This document shows, piece by piece, positions 23,371-35,173 of a stretch of DNA of 64,000 bases. Every line of letters begins with the position of its first letter. Positions within the stretch are counted from its first letter, which is position 1. Location of the stretch: positions 248,001-312,000 of the forward strand of contig WUJK01000005.1 of assembly GCA_011317545.1 (NCBI GenBank), in the 5' to 3' direction. The notes under the pieces are model-generated. The model made no database searches and was not told where the DNA came from. It was given only the letters and a program-made list of their open reading frames with translations. Position numbers and translations under genes: made by a program. This stretch comes from Coniella vitis. Lineage: Eukaryota; Ascomycota; Sordariomycetes; Diaporthales; Schizoparmaceae.

Positions 23371-25443
23371 ATGGTCTCGCGCACTTATCACCCCTCCTCC
23401 TCCTCCATGCACGCCGTGGATAGGATGAGATATCAGAACAGCCGCGCCTGTGCTCCGTACAACGGTCCCTACCCGGAACGAAGGTGCCAGCTTGTCTCCC
23501 ACGACCCACGGCCTTACAACATGGCCGAATCGCAAACAGACGAGTCCGCCCCGCCGCGAAAGCGCATTGCTGTGGCTGTAAGTCATCATGTCTCCTTGGT
23601 CACCAAGGGGTTTGAACACTCAGATCCAGAACCTGCTACCCATACATGTTACGCTGATTTGGCGCAGGTGGTTGCCTCCGTTCTTGTTCCTGGATCTTGG
23701 CTGGCCTGCCTCCAAAGGACATCTGCTGTCAGCCATGGGCAATGTATAGACCGTAGACTTGACATCATCAGCTTTGTCTGTGAAGAGACATATCACTGAC
23801 TCGCCTATTTCTTCCATAGTGTGGTCGCTGTCGAAAGCGCAAGATTCGTTGCAGCGGAGATCCAGGCGGCGGTCAGCCATGTGTCAATTGCAAGAACGCA
23901 GGAGCCGAACAATGTCTCTTTCTCAGGGTAGGGTCAGCCTCAGCGTCTCCAGCGTCCTGTCCAGAGCGGACAAACATAAAGTGTGAGGCTCTAGAGCATG
24001 CGCTTCGTTGGTGTCGGAACTCTTGTCGTTGCGGGCCCCAGGTCATTGCATGTATTCCACGCTGACGTGAGGTGGCACTGACAGGTTCAATCGCAAGAGG
24101 CGCCGTTACGCGACGACAGCAGGTTCGACTACAACATGGACCTTTCTCGGACGCTAGCACAACGTGGAACCATGGCCCAGATGGGCACGTCCATGGCTCC
24201 ATATCCACAAGACATGCACCTTCTAGGCTCCGGGGGGCTGGGCTCCTCCTACCGTGGCAATGCCTATGCTGGAATGGGCACCAAGAACTACTATCCGCTT
24301 GGAACTGAATGGTCAGAGCCATACGGCAGCGAGGACGCAAGCGTGGAGTACGGCCTCGGATATCCTCAGTACCAGGTTCTCAACAACGATCCGGTACATA
24401 TCATGTCCCACTATGGCCACTGGCCGGCTGCTCGACAACAGAGGGGCGGTAGTAGTCAGGGCGGCCATGTCTACCTCGAGGCAGATTCAGCGTGTGGATA
24501 TGGTGCAGGCCAGGGTACTACTGCCAGCCTCACTCATCGCCCAGCATCGTCGATGCCTGCAGATTCATCGGCATACTCCTTCTCCAGCATCGCTGCTTCG
24601 CTCCCATCTGCGGGTAATGAAAGACTACTCCCGACGCCCGTGTCCCAGACTCCTTCAGCGGCTGTGGACTCCAACTCTCGGGTCGATTCTCTGCCTTCGA
24701 GTTACAGCGTTGCCAAGTCCAGTCATGGTCCGACCGTGACTGGAGGCACTGTAGGTCAGGCTTCACCGGTGACCTCGCTTTCCGATGTGACATCTGCAAC
24801 CGCGGCTGTTGGCTATGCAGGCTCTGCGTACGAATACACCGCGACAGTACGGCGGTCGCCGCAGCACCAGACGAGCACTTCTGTAGATGCATACGGGGCT
24901 GTGTCGTCGGGCTCGAATGAGGCTGTTTTTGGTGAGTCGGACCGCAGTGCATCGACGCAGGGCTCAGCGATCGACCTTGGCGGATATGCATATGAAACAG
25001 CCAGTCCGACAACAGAGACGTCGAGCCTACGTCGGGCATCGTCCACTTCGGGTCTGACGTCTCGCTCTGCAGCGGCGAGCAGCTCTGGCAGTGCAGGGTA
25101 TTGCGGAACGGATAGTACGACATCGGCCTCTGCTCACAACGCGGGTCTCTACCGTCATTCATCCTCGTCGTCTTATGGGAACCCCCAAAGCCATGCTCAT
25201 TATCAGCAGCAGCAGCGGCATCAACACCGCCAGAGCCAAAGTCATCAGCCAGTGTTCAACCATTCGCCCGCTCGTCTTTCCAGTCACCATATTTCTCAAC
25301 AATCCCAGTCAGGTATGGCAAGCGTTTCATACGGGGACATGTGCTCCGGTAGCAGCAGTGCTAGCAATTGCCTCGGTGGCGCCGTGGGAAGCACAAGTGC
25401 AATCACTGACAACCACCGAGTCGGCATCACGTCGCGTCGTTAG
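23371..25443 (+). CDS. Zn(II)2Cys6 transcription factor, 557 aa
   Basis: A fungal-type DNA-binding regulator, nuclear. Three exons: 23371-23577, 23820-23927 and 24085-25443 (1674 nt), all phase 0. The whole binuclear zinc cluster lies in the 36-codon middle exon: cysteines at about 70, 73, 80, 90, 93 and 101, with the basic RKRKIR between the second and third. A PPRKRIAVA patch just before it may serve as a nuclear signal. The rest is Ser/Gly/Tyr/Gln-rich low complexity, with a more ordered aromatic block at about 155-210 (KNYYPLGTEWSEPYG, YPQYQVLNNDPVHIM). His/Gln runs occur near 460-490. No fungal-specific middle homology domain is visible, unlike many Zn2Cys6 regulators. Target genes cannot be named. 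The very long upstream spacer suggests complex regulation. Confidence 0.9.
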
Positions 25444-27996
25444 GACGCATCGTGAACTTTTCGCTGCCTCGTACATCTCTTTTGGGCTTCACGATTACAA
25501 ATCATACGCATTTTCTTTTGTCTTGGCAAAAAAAAGGTCTTCATCAGTCATGCTTTAGAGCTTCTCCAACTATGCCACCTTCTAGACTCTGGAGAATCTC
25601 ACAACCCAAAGAGAGGAGGGAGCTGGCAATGGCTGTTTCACTGAGGCTCGTGGTTTATTTTGTTCTTTTCCTTGTCATCTATCGACCCTGTTGTCGATCA
25701 CATCTCAAAAAAGTTTCAGGATAGGAGGATGTTCCAAGGCGCGCCAACTGTAAATGAATTGGGGCTGAGAGAGTACTTTAGTAGGCTTATACATACTCGG
25801 TTTCAGAGCCGGCGCCACCCAAATCAAGAAATATCTCGACGTTTTAGCCGGTTCCGCTACGGCCACTTTATTCAGTTTGAGCCTCCCTGTTGCGCTGGTG
25901 TTCTCTCAGATCTCGGAACGATCTGCGCATTTTGCTTGTTTATACGCTTATTCCTGCGAGTCTTTCTGTACGTATCGTCGATAACAGAGGTCGTATCTGG
26001 TAGGCGATTTTACACTTCTGTTTGCAACAGCTCAGACGGTGCATAAGTACCGCCGGGTACGGTGCCCGGCATAGCATGATGGTCCATGTGGCTTGGGTAC
26101 AACGATTTGGATGAATCCAATGAGCCAATCACACATAAAAAGCATCATCTGGATAGAGTTAAAAACATGCAAATGCGGCTGCACAATCATGGTATGCAGA
26201 CATCTCTTTGCTTGCCTGTACAGTCAATTACGGGAGTTGCCCTTGCTTGGCTCTACAACCCAGGATGAACGGAAAATTGGAGCAGATTTGGGTCGCTCGA
26301 CCTTGTTCAGGCTCGAGGTGGTACGAAAATGTACTGCGCAGAGAGAACCTGCAATAATACTTTTGACAGGATGTGATCGACTGGCGGTTGCATCTTCCGA
26401 TCTGCGTGATGCAGAGCTATCCACCCCTCTCTTCATTTAGCGGAAACACCAAAAGGTTGGGAGGTTACATGCGTCGTAGTACAGTATGGCCGCTACGACC
26501 ACTTAAAATCGGGCTCATTCTGTATCGGAGAGTTCCCCGTGTGCTTTTGGAAAGAAAGAGGGCGGAGGACGATTGGGAGAATAAGAGACCCCGGGGCTGG
26601 AAGAGTAAAACAAGCCTTTCGTATGGCCAGTAAGTGAGGAAACTCAAGACTATTTTCACTTTGGCTTCTCGAGAACGTTCCACACAGCATCCTGCGCCTT
26701 CCTCTGCTTCGACATATACTCGCTCGAAAAGGGAGGGTTCCGCAAACTCACTGCCCAAGAGAAATACCAATGCTGCCCAAAGATGCCTGCTTAGAGACTA
26801 TTCGATTGCCGTGACGCATCTGTGAGCCGTGACCCGTGACACAAAGGCAGCTGTTGACAGGGAGGGACGAGGCATGACCATCTCAGCTTCGGGCATTGCT
26901 CACTGTCATCTTTAGCGCTAATCGATCTCGTTCCGTCTTAGCCATTCACCACGATCGGGCGCGGGACTGTTGGAAGTCTCGGTGTCGACCAGTCATGCTG
27001 CATGTGCCTTGTCCCCCATGGTGTGCCCAACCGCCTTCCAGCTCGCCCATATTTCTCGTGGGAACAGAATGTATAGAATGCCACAAAGTTTCCACTGCTC
27101 CGCCTATTTGCGCGCATTTGCAGCTCAGCGTCCAATTTTCCATCTATGGCTTCATGAGACCCTGTGCATCTTTGTCGTAGAGACTAGGGTGGGAGAAACC
27201 TAAGTGCATATATCCAGAGGAGTCTCATTAAAACAGCTCAATCTTTCCGTTTCGGCAAGATTATGCCCTGCTTCCCATCGCAGAGACAGAACTGTGCGAC
27301 TGGTCGCCACTACTGGAAACAGCTCAGCTACTGCTCAATCAAACCCGGTTTCAGGCTGTGTCTGGTGCAGCTCGGATCTGCGAATGGTGACGATAAAAAA
27401 AACCAAACTATGTGTAAAGGACAGAAAAAGCAAGAAAACAAAGACAATAGGAGCATCTCAAAGCCAGAAAGAACGAGGGAATATCGTTGAACTGTTTTCG
27501 AGATGAGATCGGCGATCACTTCGATTTGTCAGGATTCAGGAGTGACAAACTGGAAATCTCAGTTTTGCTCAAGCCCAAATCTTACCAAGTAGCCTCTCAA
27601 GTTTCACCTGTAATGTTAAGTAATATGAAGAAAGAATGCAGAGATCTTATCTCCAATGAGTGGAGATGGCCTGTCACTGCTCTCTCCTACAATTTTGGGA
27701 GCAACTGACATTCCTCATTGGCTCCGAATGGCCGTTGTTGCTTGACTTTGTGTCCTGGTCCAAATCGTAACGATGGACCTGCGTGCAAAACTCGTGGACA
27801 TTTGTTAGTGCGACAACAGACTGTAGTGTGCTAGCAAAGACGCGACATTACAGAAACAAACAAGTAGGACAAGTGCTCGCATTCCCGCTGTGCTCTCAGG
27901 CTCTGGCTTTTGTGTCTGTTTTATATTCATTTCAAATCACAGGGTATCTCAACAGGTGCTTGGAAGAGCACATCAAATCCAGCTCCTTGAGGAGTA
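25444..27996. other. Intergenic region between Zn2Cys6 gene and PMI
   Basis: About 2.55 kb between two converging 3' ends. Frames of 60-128 codons exist on both strands but none shows a family signature. A large part may be untranslated 3' sequence. No RNA gene recognised. Confidence 0.5.
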
Positions 27997-29431
27997 TTAT
28001 TCTCCGTTGCTGTGGTCTTCCACCTCGCAGTAAGCCTTGAATGTCACAAATTCATCACCATCATCTGTAGACTCCATGATAACCTCAGCGGTAGAGCCGA
28101 CAAAGAACACATAGCCCTCTTTGATGTCCTGGACAGTTGGGCCAACGGATATTTTGCCCGTGCCAGCAGTGCAGATGATGATACTGGGCCCGTCAAGCGG
28201 TTCAAAGGTCGCCTTTGCCTGAACCCCCTTGAGAACTGTTCGCACGACGCTGAACTCTTCGATCGGGGGATCGTAGAGCAGAGCCTCGCTGCCAGAGCTA
28301 TAGGCTGCACGATTGAGAGTCACATAAGGATACTCCGCGGGGTGCATCTTTTGCTCATCGATGGGGGCATAGTTGTATGTCAACATGGATACCAAAGTGT
28401 TCACATCTTTGAATTTCGGGGTGAAGCCTGCGCGAACAACGTTGTCACTAGCAGCCATGCACTCGACAATATCGCCGGATATGTATGCGTGGATATCATC
28501 GGCTCTGAGGAATAGAGCCTCTCCGGGGGCCATAGTGACGTAGTTGCATAGGAACAACACAAAGAGCCCATAATCGGCGCCGAACTCGCCGTGCAAGCGG
28601 ACGATGAGGCTGGCGAGGTCTTTTCCCGAATTGGGGCCAGCCCCGCCCCCGGCAAAATTGTCCGGGTCTTTGGCCACCTCCGCCAGCAGATCTGACGTTG
28701 CCTTCTCCAGCGCAGTCTGCGATTGTGACATGAGCGCGCTAAAGAGCTCCTTCAAGGCAGGCTTGATATCATTCTTGGTAGTTTCCGAGTCATGGTCTTG
28801 GTTGGAGGTGACGGTGTCGATAAAGGCACTGCTTACGTCGGCGCCCACAAAGTTGCGCAGGGAGGAGACGGACTGCAGGAGATGCGCAATCTCAGAGGGT
28901 GGACGGAAGCCACACAAGCCCTCGAAGTGGGTAAGGGCAATAGCCATTTCAGGCTTGTGGTTGTCATCTGGGTAGTTCTTGGGGTCCTTTGCATGGAGCT
29001 GCTCGGCCAGCTTCTTATTGGGGTGGGCCTGTATGGATAGGGCTTTTGCGATGGAGAGGATCTTGAAGAGAAAGGGAAGCTTGGTACCATAGCGGGCGAC
29101 GGTGGAATGCGCGAGGAGAGCTTCATTGTCGCTCACAAGGTCGAGGAGGGTGCGGCCCGTCTGGAGGTCCTTGGACGGGTTGGAGGGGTGGGTGCCCATC
29201 CATAGCTATAGCAGCAGCAGCAGCATTACAGGTCAGTCAACAGCCCAGCTCAGCATGGTAGGAGGGGATTGCAAGAAAGATGCATACCTCGGCGTAAGGC
29301 TGGTCGGCCTTGATAGCAAAGTCCTCGGCTGGTGTTGCTGCAGCGAACTTGGCGGCTGCTGAGTCGGAGCCCTTCTTGCCCCAGTCGTAGGAGTTGACCC
29401 CACACTGGAGTCTAATCAAGGGCACTTGCAT
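27997..29431 (-). CDS. Mannose-6-phosphate isomerase (type I PMI)
   Basis: A cytosolic zinc enzyme that interconverts fructose-6-phosphate and mannose-6-phosphate, feeding GDP-mannose for glycosylation, GPI anchors and wall mannan (PMI40 in yeast, manA in Aspergillus). Two exons: 29431-29288 and 29205-27997 (1353 nt, 450 aa), phase 0. The N end VPLIRLQCGVNSYDWGKKGS is diagnostic. The zinc ligands are visible in LSIQAHPNKKLAEQLH (Gln ~107, His ~109) and KPEMAIAL (Glu ~134), with a further His in ADDIHAYISGDIVECMA. Intron 1 begins with GTATGC and carries an AGC-repeat tract just before its acceptor on the coding strand. Length is normal for the family. Confidence 0.96.
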
Positions 29432-31327
29432 GGCTTGTGATTGCTCTTCTGGTATGCAGTTGTTGTGTTGTGTTATTGTAGTTGGACAGATATGTGGTTG
29501 CAGAAATATGGGGCAAGGCAGACGTTCCTGGCTATTTGAAAGGGCAGAGTGAACAGATTGGTGGTTTCTGGTGGCCAGTCCATCAGAAGCGGAAGGAAAG
29601 CTCTCCTCCCTCTCTCATTCTCCCTGGCGGCGTGACATCACCTATGCACCTGCAGTTAGCGACTGCATCTGTACCTGTGCGCCAAAGCAGCAGCAGCACA
29701 AGGCTGCTTACATAGTACTATAGCAGACTAGCAGGCAAGCAAGCAGCTGCCCCACTGGCCCAGGAGCAGGCCTTCCCAAGTCCCCTAACCCAGCATGCCC
29801 AAGTCAGATCTGCCAGCCCCCGCCGAGGTCAACTGGTGCCCAGCACTGCCAGCCTCACTTGTCACACCCACCCCCATCCACCATCATCTGTGCCGTTATC
29901 GCTTAATTGTGCTCATCTTAAACCGGTACCTGCCACACCACCCACGCGCAGCCTGCCAGTCAGGTACTCTGTTGTGCCCTTGCGCGTCCCTTGTCCCATC
30001 ACCACCATCTCAGCCATCCCACCGCCCGCCCCCGGCGGCCAATGAGCGCTTGTGTTTGTGTCTGTGTTGTGCGCAGTTGTCTCAAGCCCGTCCCTGACCC
30101 TCCCTCGCGCTCTCGATCCGACCCGGCCGACCACCGTCGTTGGTCTTGTTGTTATTGTCGCCTCAGCCTGCCCACGAGCCTCGAGGATGTCATGGCAAGC
30201 TCCTAGGCGCAATGAAGGCCGCCCCAGTCACAATCACAGTCCCAGCTCCACGCCAAAGTCCAGCAACGCTTCGCCGCCGCCTCATGCCTCGCGCCCGCAT
30301 CTGACGCACTCGCGCTCCAATTCGCAGTCCAGGTGGGTTGCGCCATCCATTTAACCCTCCTCTCCTTGGCTCGACATTTCAGCCTTATCTCAGCCTCATC
30401 GCCCTCCGCTCCGCATCACCAAGCAGCAGCAGCAGCACCCGCACCCGCACCAACAGCCGCACCCGCCACCCATCCTCCACCATTCTGTATCCGGCACCAC
30501 ACACGCTCAACACCATCAAAAATCACATCATCAGTCATAGTTGGTCTTGCACCGCCCTCACCCATTCTGTGCTAGCCAGGCCCGGCTGGTCTGCTGTTAT
30601 GCGCTGTCCCGTGACACCACATTCTAGCCAACTTAAAGAGAAAAGTGAAAAAAGAGAGAAAACAGCAGACGTCCCAACCTCAAGAAATCTGCCTCATAAA
30701 GCTGCTAGTTCAAGGCACGCGTTCTCTTTCACGCGCCCTTTCCTCTTTTTCTTCTCTCCTCTGTCTATCCGTCTATTTTCCATTTTCTTGCTTCTGTTCA
30801 TCCGACCGTCGCCTCCTCAAACTCCACGGCACAATCTGTTTCCCACTTTTCCAGGCAGCCCTGGCGAGTGGAAGTATTTTGCCCATTGTCGGACGCTACA
30901 TTCTTAAGGTCTAAACTGGATACGCAAGGTCTGGCAGCTGGATCTCTGCACTGAAGGTACGCCTCACCTTGTTGCTGCTCGGGGATGTTGACGCAGTCTG
31001 AAAAGCCAAAAGTATGGTTGAGCAAGTATGGGTTGAGAAGCGGAGCATGTTGGGAACATACAGTTATCACGAGTTGCATAGACGGCACATGTTCAGAGAA
31101 AAGAAAATTGCATGCCGCAGCACCTTTGAATTCACCATTCTCAACCCTGTGCCTTCGAGCGACTTCAACGCATACTTGCTTCCATGTCCCTTTGCTTTTA
31201 CCCACTATCCCAGGCGGCTGCCGAAACTGGCCACTTAAACTATTGTCGTTGTCTTCTTACTGAGAGATTTCTTACATGCAGAGAGCTGGCAAACCTCAAA
31301 AACACCGAGAGCTGGAGGGACAGCGCC
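29432..31327. other. Divergent promoter region, PMI and SGF29
   Basis: About 1.9 kb between divergently transcribed PMI (-) and SGF29 (+). It contains one exact TACATAGTA (29709-29717). An open frame at 30187-30332 starts with ATG and ends at an AG/GTGGGT donor; it can be joined in frame to 31282, so it may be an upstream exon of SGF29. The remainder, pyrimidine-rich from 30,700 to 30,800, looks like leader or intron. Confidence 0.5.
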
Positions 31328-32674
31328 ATGTCTGGCCGGCGCAAAGGCCGTAATGACGGCGAGGAAGTGGAGCTGTGGAAGAACACCCAGAATGACATCC
31401 GCGCCATCATTGCCGAAGTCAATGCCAGCAATGACAACATTCGCCAGATTGTTGCTGTTGAGAGCCAAATTGCCAAGATCAAGGACTCCAATAATCCCGC
31501 CGATATTATCCGCACCCAAGAGCTTATGCAGCAGCTTGATACCCTGTACCGCGCCGGGGTTAAAATCAACGACGCTACGCACAAGAGGATGGCCGAAATC
31601 AACGAATCTATGAGTGTTGTCAAGGGAATCCAAGCAGCCAAGGAAGAAGATGCGAAGCCCTCGGTAGGATCAGCGGCTCGTTCTTCCAGCTTCCACACCG
31701 GGTCCGGCCGTAGCTCAAGTCGTGCCGGCAAACTGGACAAGGGCCGTGAACGTGCTCAAAGAGAGAGCCAATTCTCCCGGGAGCAGCGGGAAAGGGATGG
31801 TGAGGCTGAACAGGAGAGAGAGCGGGACCGGGACCGGGACCGGGACCGTGAACGCGAGCGGGATCGGGAACGAGAGCGGGAACGAGATAGGGACCGCGAT
31901 CGGGATCGTGATTCGCACCGGGAGCGAGACCGGGAAAGAGACCGCGACCGTGACCGTGACCGTGATCGTGACCGTGACCGAGACCGAGATAGGGACCGCG
32001 ACCGTGACCGAGACGTTGACAGGGAGATTGACAAAGAGAAGCAAGACCTGTATGACTTTGACGGCGCTGCGGACAGTCCGCAGCCCAGCCCCATCGGTGG
32101 CCATGCGCGCAAACTGGCGGGGCGTAACGCAGGACCCTCGAGCGAGCGCTCTGGCAACAGAGATAGCGTCCCTCCCCACGGCGGCGACCGTGACACACCA
32201 GCCAAGGCCGACAGTGTGGAGCCGCAGGTGCACAGCATCGTGGGCACTTCAGCAATGCGTGCCAAGGTGGTCTTCTCGGAGAATCAAGACGTTGCCTTCA
32301 AACCCAAGCCGATGCAGCCGATGGACACGGCCGAATGGTACTTGGGCAAGGTAAAGAGGGTGCTAGGAGAAGGCAAGACCCGACGATACATGGTCAAGGA
32401 TGAAGACCCAGACGTACCTTCACCCGCTAGGAAGGAGTACAAAATGAGTGCATCTGGCATGATTCCGATCCCGTCATCCAGCACAGACCTGCCCAAGCTC
32501 GACAAAGGCAAGATGGTACTGGCGTTGTACCCAGACAGTACTACCTTTTACAAGGCCGAGGTGACGGGAATGGACGGTGCAACAGGCAATGTCAGTCTCA
32601 GATTCGAAGGTGAAGAGCAGTCAGGGACACAGCAGGTGGTAGAGCGCAGGTTTGTGGTTGATTATAGGGACTGA
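31328..32674 (+). CDS. SGF29: SAGA-associated factor 29 (SGF29), with a long Arg/Asp repeat
   Basis: SGF29 reads H3K4 di/trimethylation through a C-terminal double Tudor domain and anchors the SAGA acetyltransferase at promoters. From ATG 31328 the product is 448 aa. The N-terminal helix (ELWKNTQNDIRAIIAEVNAS and onward, about 12-105) matches the SGF29 coiled coil. The C-terminal ~150 residues (VGTSAMRAKVVF, EWYLGKVKRVLGEGKTRRY, MVLALYPDSTTFYKAEV, SLRFEGE) form the SGF29 Tudor region. Between them, at about 163-235, is a nearly pure Arg/Asp/Glu tract encoded by a GACCGN-type minisatellite. Yeast Sgf29 is 259 aa and lacks this. The frame stays open upstream to 31184, and a splice to an exon at 30187-30332 would add 64 residues; the start is therefore moderately secure. 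Confidence 0.9.
   Translation: MSGRRKGRNDGEEVELWKNTQNDIRAIIAEVNASNDNIRQIVAVESQIAKIKDSNNPADIIRTQELMQQLDTLYRAGVKINDATHKRMAEINESMSVVKGIQAAKEEDAKPSVGSAARSSSFHTGSGRSSSRAGKLDKGRERAQRESQFSREQRERDGEAEQERERDRDRDRDRERERDRERERERDRDRDRDRDSHRERDRERDRDRDRDRDRDRDRDRDRDRDRDRDVDREIDKEKQDLYDFDGAADSPQPSPIGGHARKLAGRNAGPSSERSGNRDSVPPHGGDRDTPAKADSVEPQVHSIVGTSAMRAKVVFSENQDVAFKPKPMQPMDTAEWYLGKVKRVLGEGKTRRYMVKDEDPDVPSPARKEYKMSASGMIPIPSSSTDLPKLDKGKMVLALYPDSTTFYKAEVTGMDGATGNVSLRFEGEEQSGTQQVVERRFVVDYRD
31814..32031 (+). repeat. Coding hexanucleotide minisatellite (Arg-Asp/Arg-Glu)
   Basis: Imperfect tandem CGGGAC/CGTGAC/CGAGAC units inside SGF29 encode alternating Arg with Asp or Glu over about 72 residues. Third positions vary, so the protein pattern seems maintained rather than a recent slippage product. 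Confidence 0.9.
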
Positions 32675-34424
32675 CGAGGCGCGACACGACCCGTGTAAGA
32701 TCTGAACAATAGAAGAATGCGCGAACAGCCGTACTTGTACTTGCTCCGGCTGAAAGGTCGCTCTTGGGAAGTTTGACTACGAGCAGAAAACGAACGTCCT
32801 GAAGAGGGGTACGAAGCGTCTCCTGTCCAGCTTATTTCACATGCACTGTGGAAAAGAGAAGAGGCAGAGTCAAGTTGAGGTAGACAACAAAGACCAAGCA
32901 GTCAAGACATAACATAACCGTAAATTATTATACAGTCTGTCTCGGAGTCGGCCATGAGCCGAGAACGAGTCAGGTTCCTTTGGCCTGCGATATACATTTA
33001 TATTTGCATAGTTGACACATACATACTGTGTAGTACGGTGAAGGCCATTCTATAATGCACAGTCAGACAGGGTGGTTTGGTTATGGAGGATGTTTGAATG
33101 ATCCTATGCTACAGTAGCCACGTAGCACGGATTCTACAGCGCATCGTTTGGATTGATGGGGGAAAAATACCAGAAATTTGCCCGGACATTGTATACAATG
33201 CATCTATAATTTTGTATGGGGCGTGCAGGCCGACGGGAAAGAGCCGAGGCCGGGGGGTTGACCAGTTGAGTGCAGGAGCAGACCCGTATCTGATCAGTCA
33301 GCGGAAGGCTATCCAGGGGTAATACAGCGTGGGCATCCACTAAAAAATTAGGCACTTTGCAGTCCAAGATTGCCAGTCAGCAATGTTGGCCTGTACCTGC
33401 GCAAGGCACGTACTAAGGTTGGAGATAACTCAACTCAATCTCAAGCGTCTGGCAGTCAAATCCCCGGATCAGGGTCCTGACTCGTCTCGCCTGGGTGTCC
33501 CCAATCTCCACCAGCGTAGCTGCCGCCCCTACACAATACAGCAGCCAATTTCTTGTACCCTGACCTCGCGCCATTTGCACTTCCACTCCCCTGTGGTCTG
33601 TGGCCCCGGCACTGTACGCCAGGCGCCAGATCTGTGCATCCGTTCCTAGAGCGACACGCCCGTGTGGCTTGCCCTCATCTCGACTGACCCGGCTGCCCTT
33701 CAACATCACAATCCTCCTCTGCTTCATACTCCGCCGCAACTGTGCGTCTCCGCCAACCACCCCTCCGTGTCTTCTGCTCCTGTTTCCCCAATTGGTCTTA
33801 ACGGTTCGCATTCTCCCGCTCTCTTGTCTTTGCTTTCTCCTTTATTAGCGGCCTTGTTGTGCCTGTGGATGGCCTTGGGTCCTTGTGACCCCTGTGCAAC
33901 ATTACAACAAGACCGCTCCCCCCATTTTCAGAGTCAACTGTGAATGCCCAGCCTCAAGTCACTGACCGTCTTGTCTCGGATTAGCGTCCCTCTTTGCTCG
34001 TTCTCTCTCCAATTGCCTCACCACCAACTTTACACTCGACAGTACCAACGCGCCAACCCCCTTCCAGCCTACTCTTGCGCTGTCCACGCCAGTGACACAC
34101 GCTCTCTTGCCTCTGACGAGGAACTGCCTCCTACCTCTGATCTACGATATTCGTCCGATCGCTCGTGGCGTTTGCGATCCCCCACTCAGACAAATCGATT
34201 TCGTGTACCATTCCGCTGTCACACCAGGTCGCGGCCTCCGTACTTCCGAGTATCTCTATATTGGACCCTCCCCTAGGTCTCGGCACACTGCCCGTCGCCA
34301 ATCATCAGTTCGGCTTAAACTGACACGATTGAGCACGGCTCGAAGATTCTGTCAACCTTAGTAAACGTTTCTTTTCGCTCCAAAACACTTTGCTACATAC
34401 CCCTACCCATACCCAGTCGTCACT
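32675..34424. other. Intergenic region between SGF29 and ARF6
   Basis: About 1.75 kb holding the SGF29 3' end and the ARF6 promoter and leader. The last 900 bases are strongly C/T-rich (for example 33,500-34,420), as is usual for promoters of highly expressed fungal genes. The open frames in this part read as low-complexity Pro/Ser/Leu and are not convincing genes. Confidence 0.5.
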
Positions 34425-35173
34425 ATGGGTGGTCAACTTTCCAAGATGATGGGCAGGATCTTCGGATCCAAGGAGATGCGTCTGCTCATGCTTGGACTCG
34501 ATGCGGCTGGCAAAACCACAATTCTCTACAAGCTCAAGCTCGGTCAAGATGTTACAACTATTCCCACTGTTGGCTTTAACGTCGAGACTGTCACTTACAA
34601 GAACGTCAAATTTAATGTCTGGGACGTTGGCGGCCAAGACAAGATTCGACCCCTCTGGAGGCATTACTTCAGCGGTAAGACCTTTTCTCCCTCTTATTAT
34701 AAAGGCGAATGTCTGCTTTTAGGGACCTTGGCTGACAATGTTTCTCCCCGTACACTAAAATAGGCACACAGGGTCTCATTTTCGTCATTGACTCATCTGA
34801 CCGTGCACGCATGGAGGAAGCCAGACAAGAACTACACCGCATTATCAATGATAGGGAGATGAAGGACAGCCTGTTACTGGTCTTTGCCAACAAACAGGAT
34901 CTTGACAATGGTCAGTGCCCAATTCGTTTATTTTCTGGATCATTTATCTTTTTCCTCCCAATAGCTTTCCGTGGTACACTCAAAGCTGACTCGTACTTCC
35001 CTCGTACAGCCATGAAACCACAAGAAGTGACAGAAGCCCTTAAGCTTAACCAACTAAAGGACAAGATATGGTTCGTCGTGCCCAGTTGCGCGACCACCGG
35101 TGAGGGTCTTCTTGAGGGCCTCGCGTGGCTGTCCAATAACGTCAAAGCGCCAGCTGCTCCTGTCAAGAAGTAA
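34425..35173 (+). CDS. ADP-ribosylation factor, ARF6 type
   Basis: A small GTPase of the plasma-membrane/endosome ARF6 branch (ArfB in Aspergillus), linked to endocytosis and polarised growth. Three exons: 34425-34674, 34764-34910 and 35010-35173 (561 nt, 186 aa), both introns phase 1. Gly2 follows Met for myristoylation, then an amphipathic helix MGGQLSKMMGRIFG. The P-loop is GLDAAGKT (24-31), switch 1 TIPTVGFN (45-52), interswitch and switch 2 FNVWDVGGQDKIRPLW, base binding NKQD and SCATTGEG. EARQELHRIINDREM is shared with ARF6 and separates it from ARF1. A GG insertion near the N terminus distinguishes it slightly from animal ARF6. Confidence 0.96.

Noticed and set aside
31620..32265. Long frames on both strands over the SGF29 Arg/Asp tract
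   Set aside because: They are frame shadows of the hexanucleotide repeat, giving Arg-Ser, Gly-His or Val-Thr patterns.
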